A stretch of DNA of 64,000 nucleotides from Lithobates sylvaticus (taxonomy: Eukaryota; Chordata; Amphibia; Anura; Ranidae): positions 116,289,252-116,353,251 of the forward strand of contig CM053033.1 in the NCBI GenBank assembly GCA_028564925.1, in the 5' to 3' direction. Below are positions 1 to 10,792 of this stretch, piece after piece. Position 1 is the stretch's first letter. Every line of letters begins with the position of its first letter. The position numbers were made by a program, and so were the translations under genes. Under the pieces are notes generated by a model. That model saw only the letters and a program-made list of their open reading frames with translations, did not search any database and was not told where the DNA came from.

Positions 1-337
1 ATTTCGTTTAACTACTTCTTTGTATTATAGTCAGCTTCCATTTTGTGTGTCTCTAACATCCATTTTGTGAAATATGCTCAAGTCTTGCTAATCTAGTTTC
101 GTTTTTCCATAATACTGTAATCTTCTGTTGAGTTTCAGTTCTTGTAAAGCACGTGATATTTTAGAAATAATTAGTTTCACTGTGGGCGTCAGACTGTACT
201 TGTGCGTCTCTGTATATGATTGGATAATCTGTTAGAGGGCGGTACTTTCTGAAAGTCCCTCTTATATTCACACCCAAGAATAAAGATTTAGATTTGCTCG
301 GAGAGAAACTTGCTGTGTATATGTTTCTTTATCTCAA
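1..337 (+). mobile_element. Possible LTR fragment at window edge
   Basis: The stretch reads like the U3-R-U5 part of a retroviral LTR: an AT-rich block, a short TATA-like run near 262-268, an AATAAA signal at 279-284, and a possible CA end near 336. No coding sequence or primer-binding site follows, so it would be a solo or 3' LTR cut by the window edge. No second copy is visible to confirm it; it could equally be ordinary intron DNA with a chance polyadenylation signal. Confidence 0.27.
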
Positions 338-344
338 AGGGCAA

Positions 345-722
345 ATTTCCCAGGCCTGGTTTCGGATTGTACAGCATACCAAAGCAGTAATCCCTAATCT
401 TGATTTATTTCCTTTCACTGAGCTAATCAAAATGACCACAGTTGAAAGCCAAATGGTTTTGTGTGCCATTGAGAAGGTGATTAGCTACACCTGATTGAGT
501 CATTTTTTAGGAGGGGGGGTGATCCTTTTTCCAACTCAGTGATTCTGTTTTTGAATGTTTTTTTTTTTTATGACATGTTGGTGTTATAGCTTTCACTTGG
601 ATGTTATATGTTGAGTAACTACAGCTCGATAAAACAAAAACTGTCTGTCGTCATTTCAGGCTGCAAAGCAACAAAATGTGATTTTAAAGGAGGGGGGGCG
701 ATTATTTTCTATACCCACTGTA
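345..722 (+). mobile_element. Tc1/mariner-like element, right part
   Basis: The segment ends in a GGGGGGG-containing inverted-repeat type sequence followed by CCCACTGTA, with TA as the expected target dinucleotide at 721-722. A similar GGGGGGG-rich motif recurs near 511-530. This layout is typical of the right end of Tc1-like elements in fish and frogs. No transposase frame remains and the left end is not in the window. The family name is from recall of the terminal style, not from an alignment. Confidence 0.5.
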
Positions 723-968
723 AATATTTAAAATGACTCATATAGAACATTAAGTAGAATGGTAAAATCACCCCAATAGACACAGGGGCAGTCCTATACT
801 TGGGATAGAAACAGCCTTCCAACAGAATTAGTTATATCAAATAAAAGTATTTTTTTATTTCTCAGAATTAACTAGGGTTTCTGAGGGGTTTGTTTGTTTT
901 TTGGAGGTGAAAGCGGTAGTAAAGCGCAGTTTAAAAGAAAAAAAAAAAAACTTCCCTTGCAAGACAAT

Positions 969-1213
969 GGGGATTATTTACTAAAGGCAAATCCACTTTG
1001 CACTTGGAAGTGCAGTCGCTGTAGATGCGAGGGGGACATTCAAGCAAAATAATAAACAGCGATTTTGCTTGTACATGATTGGATGATAAAATCAGCAAAG
1101 CTTTCCCTTATTTCAGATCTTCCCCTCTCCCGATCTAAAGTGACTGCACTTCCAAGTGCATTTCCAAGTGCACTTGTAGTGCAAAGTAGATTTGCCTTTA
1201 GTAAATCAACCCC
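969..1213. mobile_element. Palindromic MITE
   Basis: The first and last about 55 bases are inverted copies of each other (969-1025 against 1155-1213), with GGGG/CCCC at the tips and ACTAAAGGCAAAT shared in both arms. There is no coding capacity. Such short fold-back elements are non-autonomous DNA transposons. The superfamily is not clear because no convincing target duplication could be assigned. Confidence 0.7.
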
Positions 1214-1431
1214 AATGTCTCAGTGTGCTAGTATGCCTTAGAATGAAAAGCCCATCCATCTTCCCTCTGTCTTCCTTTCGGGTTTGCGGCCTCCGGCTAC
1301 ATTAGTGGCCGGGGCCGCGATGACGTCATTCCCATGTGTGTGTGGGAGCCCTCGGCTGCAGCAGGGGCTTTGAAGGTCTGGCATGGTATGCCGGACCTTC
1401 AGAGCATATGTACCGGTGATGTCACCAGCTG

Positions 1432-1525
1432 CATGCTGAGTGAATATCTCCTAAACAGTGCAAGTTTAGGAGATATTAACTATATCTACAGGTAAGCCTT
1501 ATTATAGGTTTGTGCCTATAAAGGC
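1432..1525. repeat. Dispersed repeat, copy 1 of 2
   Basis: A small hairpin built on AAATATCTCCTAA-type arms, followed by an ATCTACAGGTAAGCC-type motif, is found here and again at 13055-13130. It is non-coding. Both copies follow a GC-rich stretch of a similar kind (1255-1430 and 12860-13040), so the full repeat is probably several hundred bases long. Confidence 0.55.
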
Positions 1526-1592
1526 AAGACCAGAGGAGAGGTTTTCAAATTATGACATTTTGTGAGTAAGTTCTACAAAAAGGTAAAAGTAC

Positions 1593-1858
1593 CTTGTACA
1601 GATCAATTAATTTGTCGTGTAGGAAATGCTTAGATGATATAAAACGATGGACATATTTGCTCTCGTCCCCCTTCTTATGAATGGACTCTGCGATGAGTTT
1701 GCTGGTGAAGCTCTTGCCGATTCCAGCCCAACCATGCAGGGATAGAGCCAGGGGCTTTTTGGGGTTTTCAGTTTTCATAAACCCTGTGATTGCTCGGAAG
1801 ATGATGTCACGTGCCAGGTGCTGCCCAAACAGGTTATTTTCCAAGTTTTCCTGGAAAG
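1593..1858 (-). CDS. tor1b: Torsin-1-like AAA+ ATPase, exon 2
   Basis: This 266-bp exon encodes residues 69-157 of a torsin. Torsins are ATPases of the ER lumen and nuclear envelope that work with the cofactors LAP1 and LULL1. Visible are the family signature NNLFGQHLA (76-84), the block NPKKPLALSLHGW (100-112), and the Walker A motif GWAGIGKS (111-118). Most torsin-1 proteins end this motif in GKN; here it is GKS, as in TOR2A and ordinary AAA+ proteins. The family HFPH motif reads HFLH. The exon opens after a TTTTTATCAG acceptor (AG at 1860-1859) and ends in AAG before a GTACTT donor. Its 2-nt start phase fits exon 1 exactly. Sensor and C-terminal exons lie off the left edge. The alignment by eye is nearest TOR1B (GWAG, ITGF), but a frog-specific torsin-1 paralogue is equally possible. 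Confidence 0.88.
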
Positions 1859-2590
1859 CTGATAAAAATAAGAAGTGTTACAGTGGAGAACCAAGCTAAT
1901 AAAAAGCAAAAATAATAATCTGTGAAAACAGTCCAAGCTCATATTTGTTCCTCTAATCCTCTCTTTGCTAATTTGACCCCAGTGCTGACACAGGGGGCAG
2001 GGGAGGGGTAAACAAGGATACTGTGCAGGTGTCTGACATCTTACTTCTCAATTAGGTATGGGCCAAACCCCTGTTCGGTTTGGACCAGAACTTTTGAACT
2101 TCGCAAAAGTTTGGAGGAACCAAATAACAAACCCCATTGAAGTCTATGGGACCCGAATGGGCAAAATCAAAAAGTGCCCATTTTGAAAGCTTATTTGCAA
2201 GTGATTTGACATACAATGGTTATGGGGGTCTGTGTACTACCCTGGGGGACATGTATCAATGAAAATAAAGTTTGTAAAAAAAAACGTAATTTTTAAATGA
2301 GCAATGATTTACTGATGCTTAAAGTGAAATAATAAAAAATGAAAAATTCCTTTAAATATAGTGCTGGGGGGGGGGGGGGGTCCCTTAGTCTAAAGTGGCA
2401 CATCTGTACTGTGTATAGAAGCTGCTGCAGTGCGAATTGCATTTATAAAGCCCAAAAAACGGCTTGGGGAGCCAGTCTGTATAAGAAGGCCACTATGTAG
2501 TGCACTGGGAAAAAGATTAGAGATTTTTTTGGAAAAATTCTGGTGTCTCTTCCACAGACTTTGGAAAAAGTAACAGATGTGGAAAAATTA

Positions 2591-3000
2591 GTCTTTGGGT
2601 GTCGGTGGCGCCTTGACACCATAAACCTCTAGAGCAGAGGTCTCAAACTGGCGGCCCTCCAGCTGTTACAAAACTATGAGTCCCATCATGCCTCTGCCTG
2701 TGGGAGTCATGCTACTGTAACTACTGCTATGCCTCATGGGACTTGTAGTTCTACAACAGCTGGAGAGCCACCAGTTTGAGACCCCTGCTCTAGGGGTACT
2801 AGAATTGGCCTTGCTGTCAAAAATGTTAATGATATACACCTGTCAAAATGGTGGGGAAAAATTGGTCTTTGGGTGTCAAAGGGTGCCTTCACACCGTAAC
2901 CCTATAGAGGTACTCATGATGAAAGCAATAATTGCCTTGCTGTCAAAAACTGAAATGATATGCACCTGTTAAACAGGTGCAGAAAATTGGTGTTTGGGTG
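2591..3000. repeat. Tandem units of 113-125 bp in hAT 3' region
   Basis: The phrase TCTTTGGGTGTC recurs at 2592, 2866 and, altered, near 2990. Taking out the inserted MITE and its duplication gives a period of about 113-125 bp. The related transposon at 40.4-40.7 kb also has two tandem units in the same position, so a tandem-repeated 3' region seems to be a family trait. Confidence 0.6.
2635..2787. mobile_element. hAT-type MITE with 8-bp target duplication
   Basis: A 153-bp element whose ends are inverted copies (CAGAGGTCTCAAACTGG at the left, CCAGTTTGAGACCCCTG at the right). It is flanked by ctctagag (2627-2634) and ctctaggg (2788-2795), an 8-bp duplication with one mismatch, as expected for hAT elements. 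It is non-coding and was inserted into the 3' region of the older hAT. Confidence 0.85.
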
Positions 3001-3472
3001 TTCATTATGCCCATGAAAACTACACAAAAAAAATTCTTCCAAATAAAATCAACACTCACAACGCTAGACAGCCTAGAAGTCCTGCAGAGATTCTACATCC
3101 CAAAAACCCTTAATCAGCGACATCAGCATATGGGGCTTCATAGCTGCTGGTAATCCAAGGATTCATTTTGATAAATGTCAGACGGTCCACAGAGTCTGTG
3201 GACAGACATATTCTATTATCAGTAAAAAAAAACTACAGCAGCGCTGAATGTCCGTTTGGAAAGCACGCTGGATGAAGAGCAGCACAGCAGCTCAATTGCA
3301 TACTGGGGAAATTCTGGACAGTGATCTATTCTCATGATCTTCACATATACAGACCAGCTGGGAATTCGTCTGATGAGATATCCCTGCATCTCTGGCTGTG
3401 CTGTGGACTTTGTCCCTTGATTACTTTCTTGACTACAATAATGTAAATTATCTTTCTCACATATACACACAC

Positions 3473-3478
<6 letters not shown>

Positions 3479-3560
<82 letters not shown>
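3479..3560. repeat. (AT)n then (AC)n microsatellite
   Basis: About 42 bases of alternating TA are followed by about 35 bases of AC repeats, then mixed ACATAT. The reading frames across it give only Tyr-Ile and Thr-His repeats and are not genes. Confidence 0.95.
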
Positions 3561-3569
<9 letters not shown>

Positions 3570-3992
3570 TACATATATACACACACATACAAGTTGTCAA
3601 ATTAAATATATATTATATCTGTTATAGATAATATTATTCCAATGTTATGCCTGTTCACATAGTCCCAAAGTCCTCCTGTGAGCTTAGACCTATGGTATTT
3701 GGTACAAAGTGGTCCAGGGAAGTTGAGCAGCAAATGTATACCATTAAAGTATCATTGCATTGTGTATTACAATTATATGTTAGAAACGTATTTGTGATTC
3801 TCTATTCATAGAATATGCCCCAACCTCCTGAAGAAGCATTTAAGTATGTGTAAAATGTAGAGCTGAGCCGAACCACGACACACTGCCTTTCCTAAATTAT
3901 GTTATTATATCAAATCCTTGGAGGGTGACCTTTGGGTTTCTCACTACTAAGTATTCTAGTCTCTATGATACATAGGCGGTTTGTTGTATGCT

Positions 3993-4400
3993 TCAAGGCA
4001 CAATTGGATAGTTTTGTATTTTTTTTGTAAATAATACATTTATATACTTTTTTACAAAACTATGTAGGTTAGTGTTGTGCCTATAAAGTCCATCATCCAA
4101 AAACGTATTTTCCAATATTCTCAGGACCCAGTAAGCCACTGAATCGGCAACTGAAAAGCTCTCCATCTCTGTTTTCGACCCTATATAATCATCCCTCATA
4201 TGATGCAGACGCTGCGGATGGGATGTGGAAGCTGACCGCTCTGGGCGGCGAGGATTAAAAAAATTGTGAAATGCATGACTTAGACGGCTGCCTTCTCCAC
4301 CACTCCTCTCTTGACCAACAGAAGCCTCAAAACTATGTTTTCTACTACAATGTAACCTGCCAGAGTCAGGAAAAGCATTGGATAAACTCCTTTTTAAGGT
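3993..4400 (-). pseudogene. hAT transposase C-terminal fragment
   Basis: Minus-strand translation gives SLSNAFPDSGRL and further on DSVAYWVLRI, matching the NAFPETGRL and PLAYWVLRM blocks of the copy at 39.8-40.1 kb. The following block, with PQYAIELL and LSKRTFSAA (hAT dimerisation domain), is displaced to 3340-3219 by an insertion. The frames are interrupted and no intact protein is possible. Confidence 0.65.
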
Positions 4401-4549
4401 TGTCCTTCTGCACCCTCTGTGGGGACACCACAGAACATACAAGAGGAGAGGGAGGATTCTGGCAGTTTTGGAGGCATTGAAGCAGAAGAGGACATACGTC
4501 AAACAATAAGAAATGTTTTTCCATCCCTAAAACCCCTGGGAGAAGTATG

Positions 4550-5448
4550 TAGCTGGAAGGAGGCAGTTCCATATACTGTAATTCTCAATCTTCTACAGCA
4601 GAGGGAAAGGGAGTGTGCAGGGGCCCATGCGGTGTCTCCAACAGGGACCTCCTATGAGTCCCTGCTAGAAATGAGGTGCCTGTTGTCTTTGCACTTTACC
4701 GGGCTGACTTGCTCAGGAGGTAAAGCAGAGGGCGCATACGGTATTTGCAGAAGGGGATAATAACGGGAAGCTTTTAGCAATGATGGTTGCAGACTATCAC
4801 CCAATTGCTAATATACCGGTCATCAGAGATAAAGGGGCAGTCATGGTCACTGATCCCTTACTCATCATGCAGGAGTTTGTTTTTTTCGTCCCTATACTCC
4901 CCCATCCCAACCTATGATGAATCAGCTTTGGAGTCCTTGTTAGAGGGTCTGCCACTGCCAAGGTTGTCAGAGGAGGACTGAACCATACTTGATGCTAAAA
5001 TTACAGTCAAAGAGGTACAAACGGCGTTCTTCGCCTTCCCGCCTCAAAGCCCCTGGCCCGGACGGCTTCCCAGCTGATTTTTATAAATCAAATGTGGAAC
5101 TACTGACTACTAGATTTAACTTGCTCCTGGAGCACTGCCTTGAAAACGCCACTCTGTCGGATTTTATGCTGGAAGCGTACATGTTCTTTTTACCAAAACC
5201 AGAGAAGGACTTGACAGAATGTGCCTCCTACCGTTCCAGAGCCCTCTTAAATGTGGATTTAAAGATTCTAATCAAATTATTGGCGATCAGACTAGCTAAA
5301 GTTATTCACTCTATAGTTAATATAGATCAGACGGGTTTCATGCCAGGCAAATTTACAGACACAAATTTAAGAAGACTCTTTACCCACTTGCAACTCCCTC
5401 CTATAGACTCCAAGACCTGAATAGTATTCTCAATAGATATAGAAAAAG
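4550..5448 (+). pseudogene. L1/Tx1-type LINE ORF2, part before the insert
   Basis: The plus-strand translation runs from a pre-RT block (GDNNGKLLAMMVADYHPI, about 4750-4810, then VTDPLL) into the start of the reverse transcriptase: APGPDGFPADFYK (about 5047-5085), LLNVDLKILIKLLAIRL and DQTGFMPGK. These are hallmarks of L1-clade reverse transcriptases such as the frog Tx1 group. The frame shifts between the pre-RT and RT blocks (near 4980) and a TGA occurs at 5418-5420. Endonuclease and ORF1 are missing, so this is a 5'-truncated copy. It breaks off inside RT motif A, where a 2.1-kb element was inserted. Confidence 0.75.
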
Positions 5449-7546
5449 CAGTGGCGGAACTACCGCCATAGCGACACACGCGGCCTCTTCCTCTCCTCAC
5501 TTCCCCTGGCTGGGGGGCCGTGCGGGCGGTGCTCACCCCCCCCCCACTCTGAGACAGCCCCACGCTCGCCCTTTCACCCCCCCCCCACTCTGAGACAGCC
5601 CCACGCTCGCCCTTTGAGGGCTGCTGCAGTCTGGCTCACCTCTTCCACTGCACAGGTGAGGCTGCATTGGGCACGGGGGAGGCTGCATTGGGCACAGGGA
5701 GGCTGCTTTGGGCACGGGGAGGCTGCTTTGGGCACGGTGAGGCTGCATTGGGCACGGTGAGGCTGCATTGGGCACGGGGAGGCTGCATTGGGCAAGGGGA
5801 GGCTGCATTGGGCACGGGGAGGCTGCATTGGGCACGGGGGAGGCTGCATTGGGCACGGGGGAGGCTGCATTGGGCACGGGGGAGGCTGCATTGGGCACGG
5901 GTGAGGCTGCATTGGGCACGGGGGAGGCTGCATTGGGCACGGGTCAGGCTGCATTGGGCATAGGCAGGCCGCGCTGCATTAGGCACAGGCAGGTGAGGCT
6001 GCATTGGGCACGGGGGAGGCTGCATTGGGCACGGGTCAGGCTTCATTGGGCACGGGTCAGGCTGCATTGGGCATAGGCAGGCCGCGCTGCATTGGGCAAA
6101 GGTGAGGCTGCATTGGGCACAGGCAGGTGAGGCTGCATTTGGCACGGGTCAGGCTGCATTTGGCACGGGTCAGGCTGCATTGGGCACGGGTCAGGCTGCA
6201 TTGGGCACAGGTCAGGCTGCATTGGGCATAGGCAGGCCGCGCTGCATTGGGCAAAGGTGAGGCTGCATTGGGCACAGGCAGGTGAGGCTGCATTGGGCAC
6301 GGGGGAGGCTGCATTGGGCACGGGTCAGGCTGCATTGGGCATAGGCAGGCCGCGCTGCATTGGGCAAAGGTGAGGCTGCATTGGGCACAGGCAGGTGAGG
6401 CTGCATTGGGCACGGGGGAGGCTGCATTGGGCACGGGGGAGGCTGCATTGGGCACGGGTCAGGCTGCATTGGGCACGGGTCAGGCTGCATTGGGCATAGG
6501 CAGGCCGCGCTGCATTGGGCAAAGGTGAGGCTGCATTGGGCACGGGGGAGGCTGCATTAGGCCACGGGTCAGGCTGCATTGGGCATAGGCAGGCCGCACT
6601 GCATTGGGCAAAGGTGAGGCTGCATTGGGCACAGGCAGGTGAGGCTGCATTGGGCACAGGCAGGTGAGGCTGCATTGGGCACGGGTCAGGCTGCATTGGG
6701 CACGGGTCAGGCTGCATTGGGCACGGGTCAGGCTGCATTGGGCACGGGTCAGGCTGCATTGGGCACGGGTCAGGCTGCATTGGGCATAGGCAGGCCGCGC
6801 TGCATTGGGCAAAGGTGAGGCTGCATTGGGCACGGGGGAGGCTGCATTGGGCACAGGCAGGTGAGGCTGCATTGGGCACGGGTGAGGCTGCATTGGGCAT
6901 AGGCAGGCCGCACTGCATTGGGCAAAGGTGAGGCTGCATTGGGCACAGGCAGGTGAGGCTGCATTGGGCACAGGCAGGTGAGGCTGCATTGGGCACGGGT
7001 CAGGCTGCATTGGGCACGGGTCAGGCTGCATTGGGCACGGGTCAGGCTGCATTGGGCACGGGTCAGGCTGCATTGGGCACGGGTCAGGCTGCATTGGGCA
7101 CGGGTCAGGCTGCATTGGGCATAGGCAGGCCGCGCTGCATTGGGCAAAGGTGAGGCTGCATTGGGCACGGGGGAGGCTGCATTGGGCACAGGCAGGTGAG
7201 GCTGCATTGGGCACGGGTGAGGCTGCATTGGGCACAGGTGAGGCTGTATTTGGCATGGGCAGGCCACGCTGCATTGGGCACAGGTGAGGCTGCATTGGGC
7301 ACTGAACATGCTGCATTGGGCACAGGCAGGTGAGGCTGCATTGGGCACAGGCCACACTGCATTGGGCACATGTGAGGCTGCATTGGGCACGGGTGAGGCT
7401 GCATTGGGTGAGGCTGCATTGGGCACAGGTGAGGCTGCATTGGGCACAGGTGAGGCTGCATTGGGCACTGAACATGCTGCATTGGGCACAGGCAGGTGAG
7501 GCTGCATTGGGCACAGGCCACACTGCATTGGGCACAGGTGAGGCTG
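5449..7546. mobile_element. One-ended hAT-like element carrying a minisatellite
   Basis: The left end CAGTGGCGGAACTACCGCC is identical, inverted, to the right end of the element at 9046-10784, so it is a hAT-type terminal repeat. It is followed by about 190 bp of GC-rich non-coding DNA and then a 20-21 bp minisatellite that runs into the right border with no right terminal repeat. The flanking LINE sequence caatagatatagaaaaagc is present on both sides (5431-5449 and 7547-7565). That is longer than the 8 bp a hAT normally duplicates. No transposase is present. Confidence 0.65.
5655..7545. repeat. 20-21 bp GC-rich minisatellite with higher-order pattern
   Basis: The unit is close to GGCTGCATTGGGCACGGGTC and there are roughly 90 copies. 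A longer block that mixes variants (GGGCATAGGCAGGCCGCGC, then GGGCAAAGGTGA, then GGGCACAGGCAGGTGA) recurs about nine times between 5940 and 7140, showing duplication of multi-unit blocks. Open frames on both strands across the array are by-products of the repeat. Confidence 0.95.
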
Positions 7547-8935
7547 CAATAGATATAGAAAAAGCTTTCAACTCAGTCGATTGGACATTTATGTTTAAGA
7601 ACCTGGAAGCTATGGGATTCGGGCCGCAATATAGGAAGTGGATTTCTATGCTCTATAGGCATCCCATGGTGGCTATAAGACTAGGATCTTCAGTATCTGA
7701 TTTTTTTGAAGTTGGTAGGGGCACCAGACAGGGATGTCCCCTGTCCCAATTTCTATTTGCCCTTTGTCATGGAGCCCTTGGCTATTGCACTTAGGACCTC
7801 AGGAAAGATACAGGCTATTAAAGTGGGTACGATACACAAAACCCTAGCGCTATATGCCGATGATATGCTGCTATTTCTTGATGACCTTCATGATGAATTT
7901 GCTAAAGTTTCAGGGTTAAAAGTGAATTGGAGTAAGTCATTAATTCTTTCCCTTGACGCAGGAGCCAGGAAAGAGGCCAATCCAAATCTGCAACTACAAT
8001 GGGTTACATCCCTCAAGTACCTGGGGTTAAAGATTACATGTACCCGACTACATGTCCCTTAATCTACTCCCGTTACTGACCTTACTTAAACAAAAGGTCC
8101 AGGCGTGGACTAAACTCCTGCTGTCCTTGATAGATGGGATCAGCCTGCTCAAAATGAAGATTCTCCCAGTAATTCTATATTTCCTAAGGCATGCACCAGT
8201 ATGGATACCAAAAACATTTTAAGCAGATTAAAGGTATTGTCAGTTCCTTCCTCTGGGTGCCCAAACCCCCAGAATAGGTATCAAAGTGTTGCAGGAACCT
8301 GGGGATCAGGGGGGTTTGGCATTACCTGACTGACAGAAATACTATTTGCCCATAGATGGTTATTGATGGACAATGGGGATGCGGCCACAGTGTTGGAGGC
8401 GGCCCATCTGGGGTCATATGAAAGTCTACACCTAGCTCTGTTTAGGGGTACCAAATCTGATCTACCAGCGACGTTAACAATGAAGGCCACTATAAAAGCG
8501 TGGGAAGTCGCTGTGAAGTTGGCGAGCCCCAGTTATCAGGGAATTTCCCCGTCCGCCCCTCTGTGGATGAACTCCACATTATCACATTTTTATAATCTGC
8601 AAGATCCCATGACCTGGGCAATCAAGGGGATAAAAACATTGAAGGACATTACCTCTTTTGGAGACCTTTTGACCTTTCCCCAACTGAAATCGAGACACGA
8701 CCTAGCCAATTCCTACCTATTTCACTACTTCCAGCTCTGGCATGCCTTTCAGGTACAGTTTCGGGAGGTGGGGGTGGAGTCTCTAACCTCAGCTCTTGAA
8801 ACCTTGATATCGATGGAAAAACTGGTCAAACCCTTTTCGGTGACCTATAAGGAATTAAAAAAAACACTGAAGAAGTCCATATCTAGTTGGACTCCTGAGT
8901 ATGGGGGATACCACATGTGTTTTCACAGTCTATAA
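7547..8935 (+). pseudogene. L1/Tx1-type LINE ORF2, part after the insert
   Basis: The reverse transcriptase resumes with motif A (IDIEKAFNSVDW, from 7549), then motif B (TRQGCPLSQFLFAL, about 7729-7770) and motif C (LYADDMLLF, about 7850-7876). The frame changes around 7770, between B and C, and again before 8363, after which an open frame of 190 codons runs to 8935. This last part is the thumb and C-terminal region. The end of the element is not recognised; the following hAT element at 9046 may have been inserted near it. Confidence 0.72.
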
Positions 8936-9045
8936 ACAGAGGGGCCCAAAACTCAAGTAGCACATCTGGGCTTTTAAAGCCTATTTGTGTGCATCAAACA
9001 AATCAACCAATTGTATCAAAAGCAATGTACTATAATGATCACCTC

Positions 9046-10784
9046 CAGGGGCGTAACTAGAAATCACAGGGCCCCATAGCAAAATGTTGTATGCCCCCCC
9101 CCCCCCCCCCCCCCCCCCCACCACCACCACACAAAAAAAAAAAATGAACTAATGCCATCGAACAGATTACCACACTCATGTGGCACAGTACCCAGGCAAC
9201 AGCTTAATTTCGAACAACAAAGTATGCAGTATGCAGCAAAGGACAGCTGAAGGACACACATGCATACCCCCATCAGTAAAGACCCCCCAGCAGTACAGAC
9301 ACCCCCTAAGTACAGACACCCCACAGCATTACAGACCCCACCTCAGTGCAGACACCCTCCTCAGTGCAGGACCCCCCCTAGCAGTACAGACACCCCCCAG
9401 TGCAGACCTCCCCAACATTACAGACCCCCCCCCCCTCAGTGCAGGACCCTCCAGCAGTGCAGACCCACCCCCCCCCGTAGTACAGAACCCCCCCCCAGTA
9501 GTACAGACACCACCTTAGTACAGACAGCCCCCCCCCCTAGTGCAGACCCCCCCAGCAGTACAGACACCCCCCCTCAGTACAGACCCCCCCACCTCAGTAC
9601 AGACCCCCCCCACCCAAGTGCAGCTCCCCCCATCAGTACAGACACCCCCCGACCTCAGTGCAGACCCCCATCAGTACAGACACCCCAAGACCTCAGTGCA
9701 GACCCCCATCAGTACAGACACCCCCCGACCTCAGTGCAGACCCCCATCAGTACAGACACCCCCGACCTCAGTGCAGACCACCATCAGTACAGACACCCCC
9801 GACCTCAGTGCAGTCCCCCATCAGTACAGGCACCCCCCCATTACAGATCCCCCATCCAAGTGTAGACCCCCCATCAGTACAGACGCCCCCCACCTCAGTG
9901 CAGACCCCTTTAGTACAGACACCCACCCCCATTACAGACCCCCCATCAGTACAGACGCCCCAACCTCAGTGCAGACCCCCCATCAGTACAGGCACCCCCC
10001 CACCTCAGTGCAGGCCCCTCTCAGTACAGACAGCCCCCCATTACAGACCCCCCATCAGTACAGACACCCCCACCTCAGTGCAGACCGCCATCAGTAGACA
10101 CCCCCCAGCAATGCAGACACCCCCTTAGTACAGACCCCCCCACCCAAGTGCAGACCCCCTTAGTACAGACACCCCCCACCTCAGTGCAGACCCCCATCAG
10201 TACAGACACCCCCCACCTCAGTGCAGACCCCCATCAGTAGACACCCCCCAGCAATGCAGACACCCCCTTAGTATAGATCCCCCACCCAAGTACAGACCCC
10301 CTTAGTGCAGACACCCCCCACCTCAGTGCAGACCCCCATCAGTAGACACCCCCCAGCAATGCAGACACCCCCTTAGTACAGACACCCCCACCCATTACAG
10401 ACTCCCCCTCAGTGCAGATACCCCCGCATTACAGACCCCCCCGGGTAGTGCAAACCGCCCCCCCTGAGTAGTGCAGACCCCACAGCAGAAAAGACCCCCC
10501 CCCCTTTACATACCTCAGAACAGCAGCGTGTGTCCCTCGAGGCTCGAGCGCAGGCTCCTCCTCTCTGGATGTAAACAGAGAGGAGGGGAGGCCGCTGTGT
10601 CCCTCCTGCGCTACAGTCCAGCATAGAAGGCACAGTGAGTGGCGTTAGTGGTGCGGCTGCCGCTACCCACGGGTGTCACCCGGCGCGGCCCGCACCCACC
10701 TAGCAACGCCGCTCGCCGGGCCCTTGATTGGCTGCGGGCCCCATAGCGACCGCGTGTGTCGCTATGGCGGTAGTTCCGCCACTG
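9046..10784. mobile_element. Minisatellite-bearing hAT-like element, complete ends
   Basis: A 1739-bp element with inverted ends CAGGGGCGTAACTA (left) and TAGTTCCGCCACTG (right), flanked by a perfect 8-bp duplication, atcacctc, at 9038-9045 and 10785-10792. The duplication and CAG tips mark it as hAT. It encodes no transposase. The middle is a poly-C run (about 9098-9119), a C-rich minisatellite (about 9285-10480) and a GC-rich segment before the right end. It must have been moved by a transposase made elsewhere. Confidence 0.85.
9285..10480. repeat. C-rich minisatellite, about 19/38 bp period
   Basis: The alternation CAGTACAGACACCCCCC and CTCAGTGCAGACCCCCATC gives a 38-bp double unit made of two 19-bp halves. 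Copies vary in the length of the C runs. The strong C/G strand bias could favour i-motif or G-quadruplex structures. Proline- and glutamine-rich open frames across it are artefacts. Confidence 0.92.
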
Positions 10785-10792
10785 ATCACCTC

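Larger units (their letters stand above)
2054..4420 (-). mobile_element. Decayed BED-type hAT transposon
   Basis: The region combines a GGGCCAAACCCC-type terminus near 2060, a non-coding 3' part, and two pieces of hAT transposase on the minus strand (4400-4080, then 3340-3219). The pieces match the C-terminal part of the better preserved copy at 39.8-40.3 kb. About 700 bp of unrelated DNA with microsatellites (about 3345-4080) separates them. A younger MITE sits at 2635-2787. The 5' two thirds of the transposase gene is missing, so the copy is long dead. Confidence 0.6.

Noticed and set aside
1681-1899. Plus-strand frame opposite the torsin exon
   Set aside because: It is the antisense shadow of exon 2; the minus strand has the domain, splice sites and phase.
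3821-3870. CTGAAGAAGC phrase as a third hammerhead
   Set aside because: No closing stem or GAAA follows at the right distance, so it is likely chance or too decayed.
5533-7571. Long open frames on both strands (up to 363 codons, repeats of Pro-Met-Gln-Pro and Ala-Gln-Cys-Ser-Leu)
   Set aside because: They are translations of a 20-21 bp minisatellite; units that keep near-multiples of 3 leave frames open by chance. No promoter, splice or domain support.
9180-10128. Pro/Gln/Thr-rich frames up to 201 codons
   Set aside because: C-rich minisatellite within a hAT-like element; the same peptide text recurs in different frames.
5449-10784. CRISPR-like array
   Set aside because: Repeats are directly adjacent without unique spacers and the genome is a vertebrate, so these are minisatellites.
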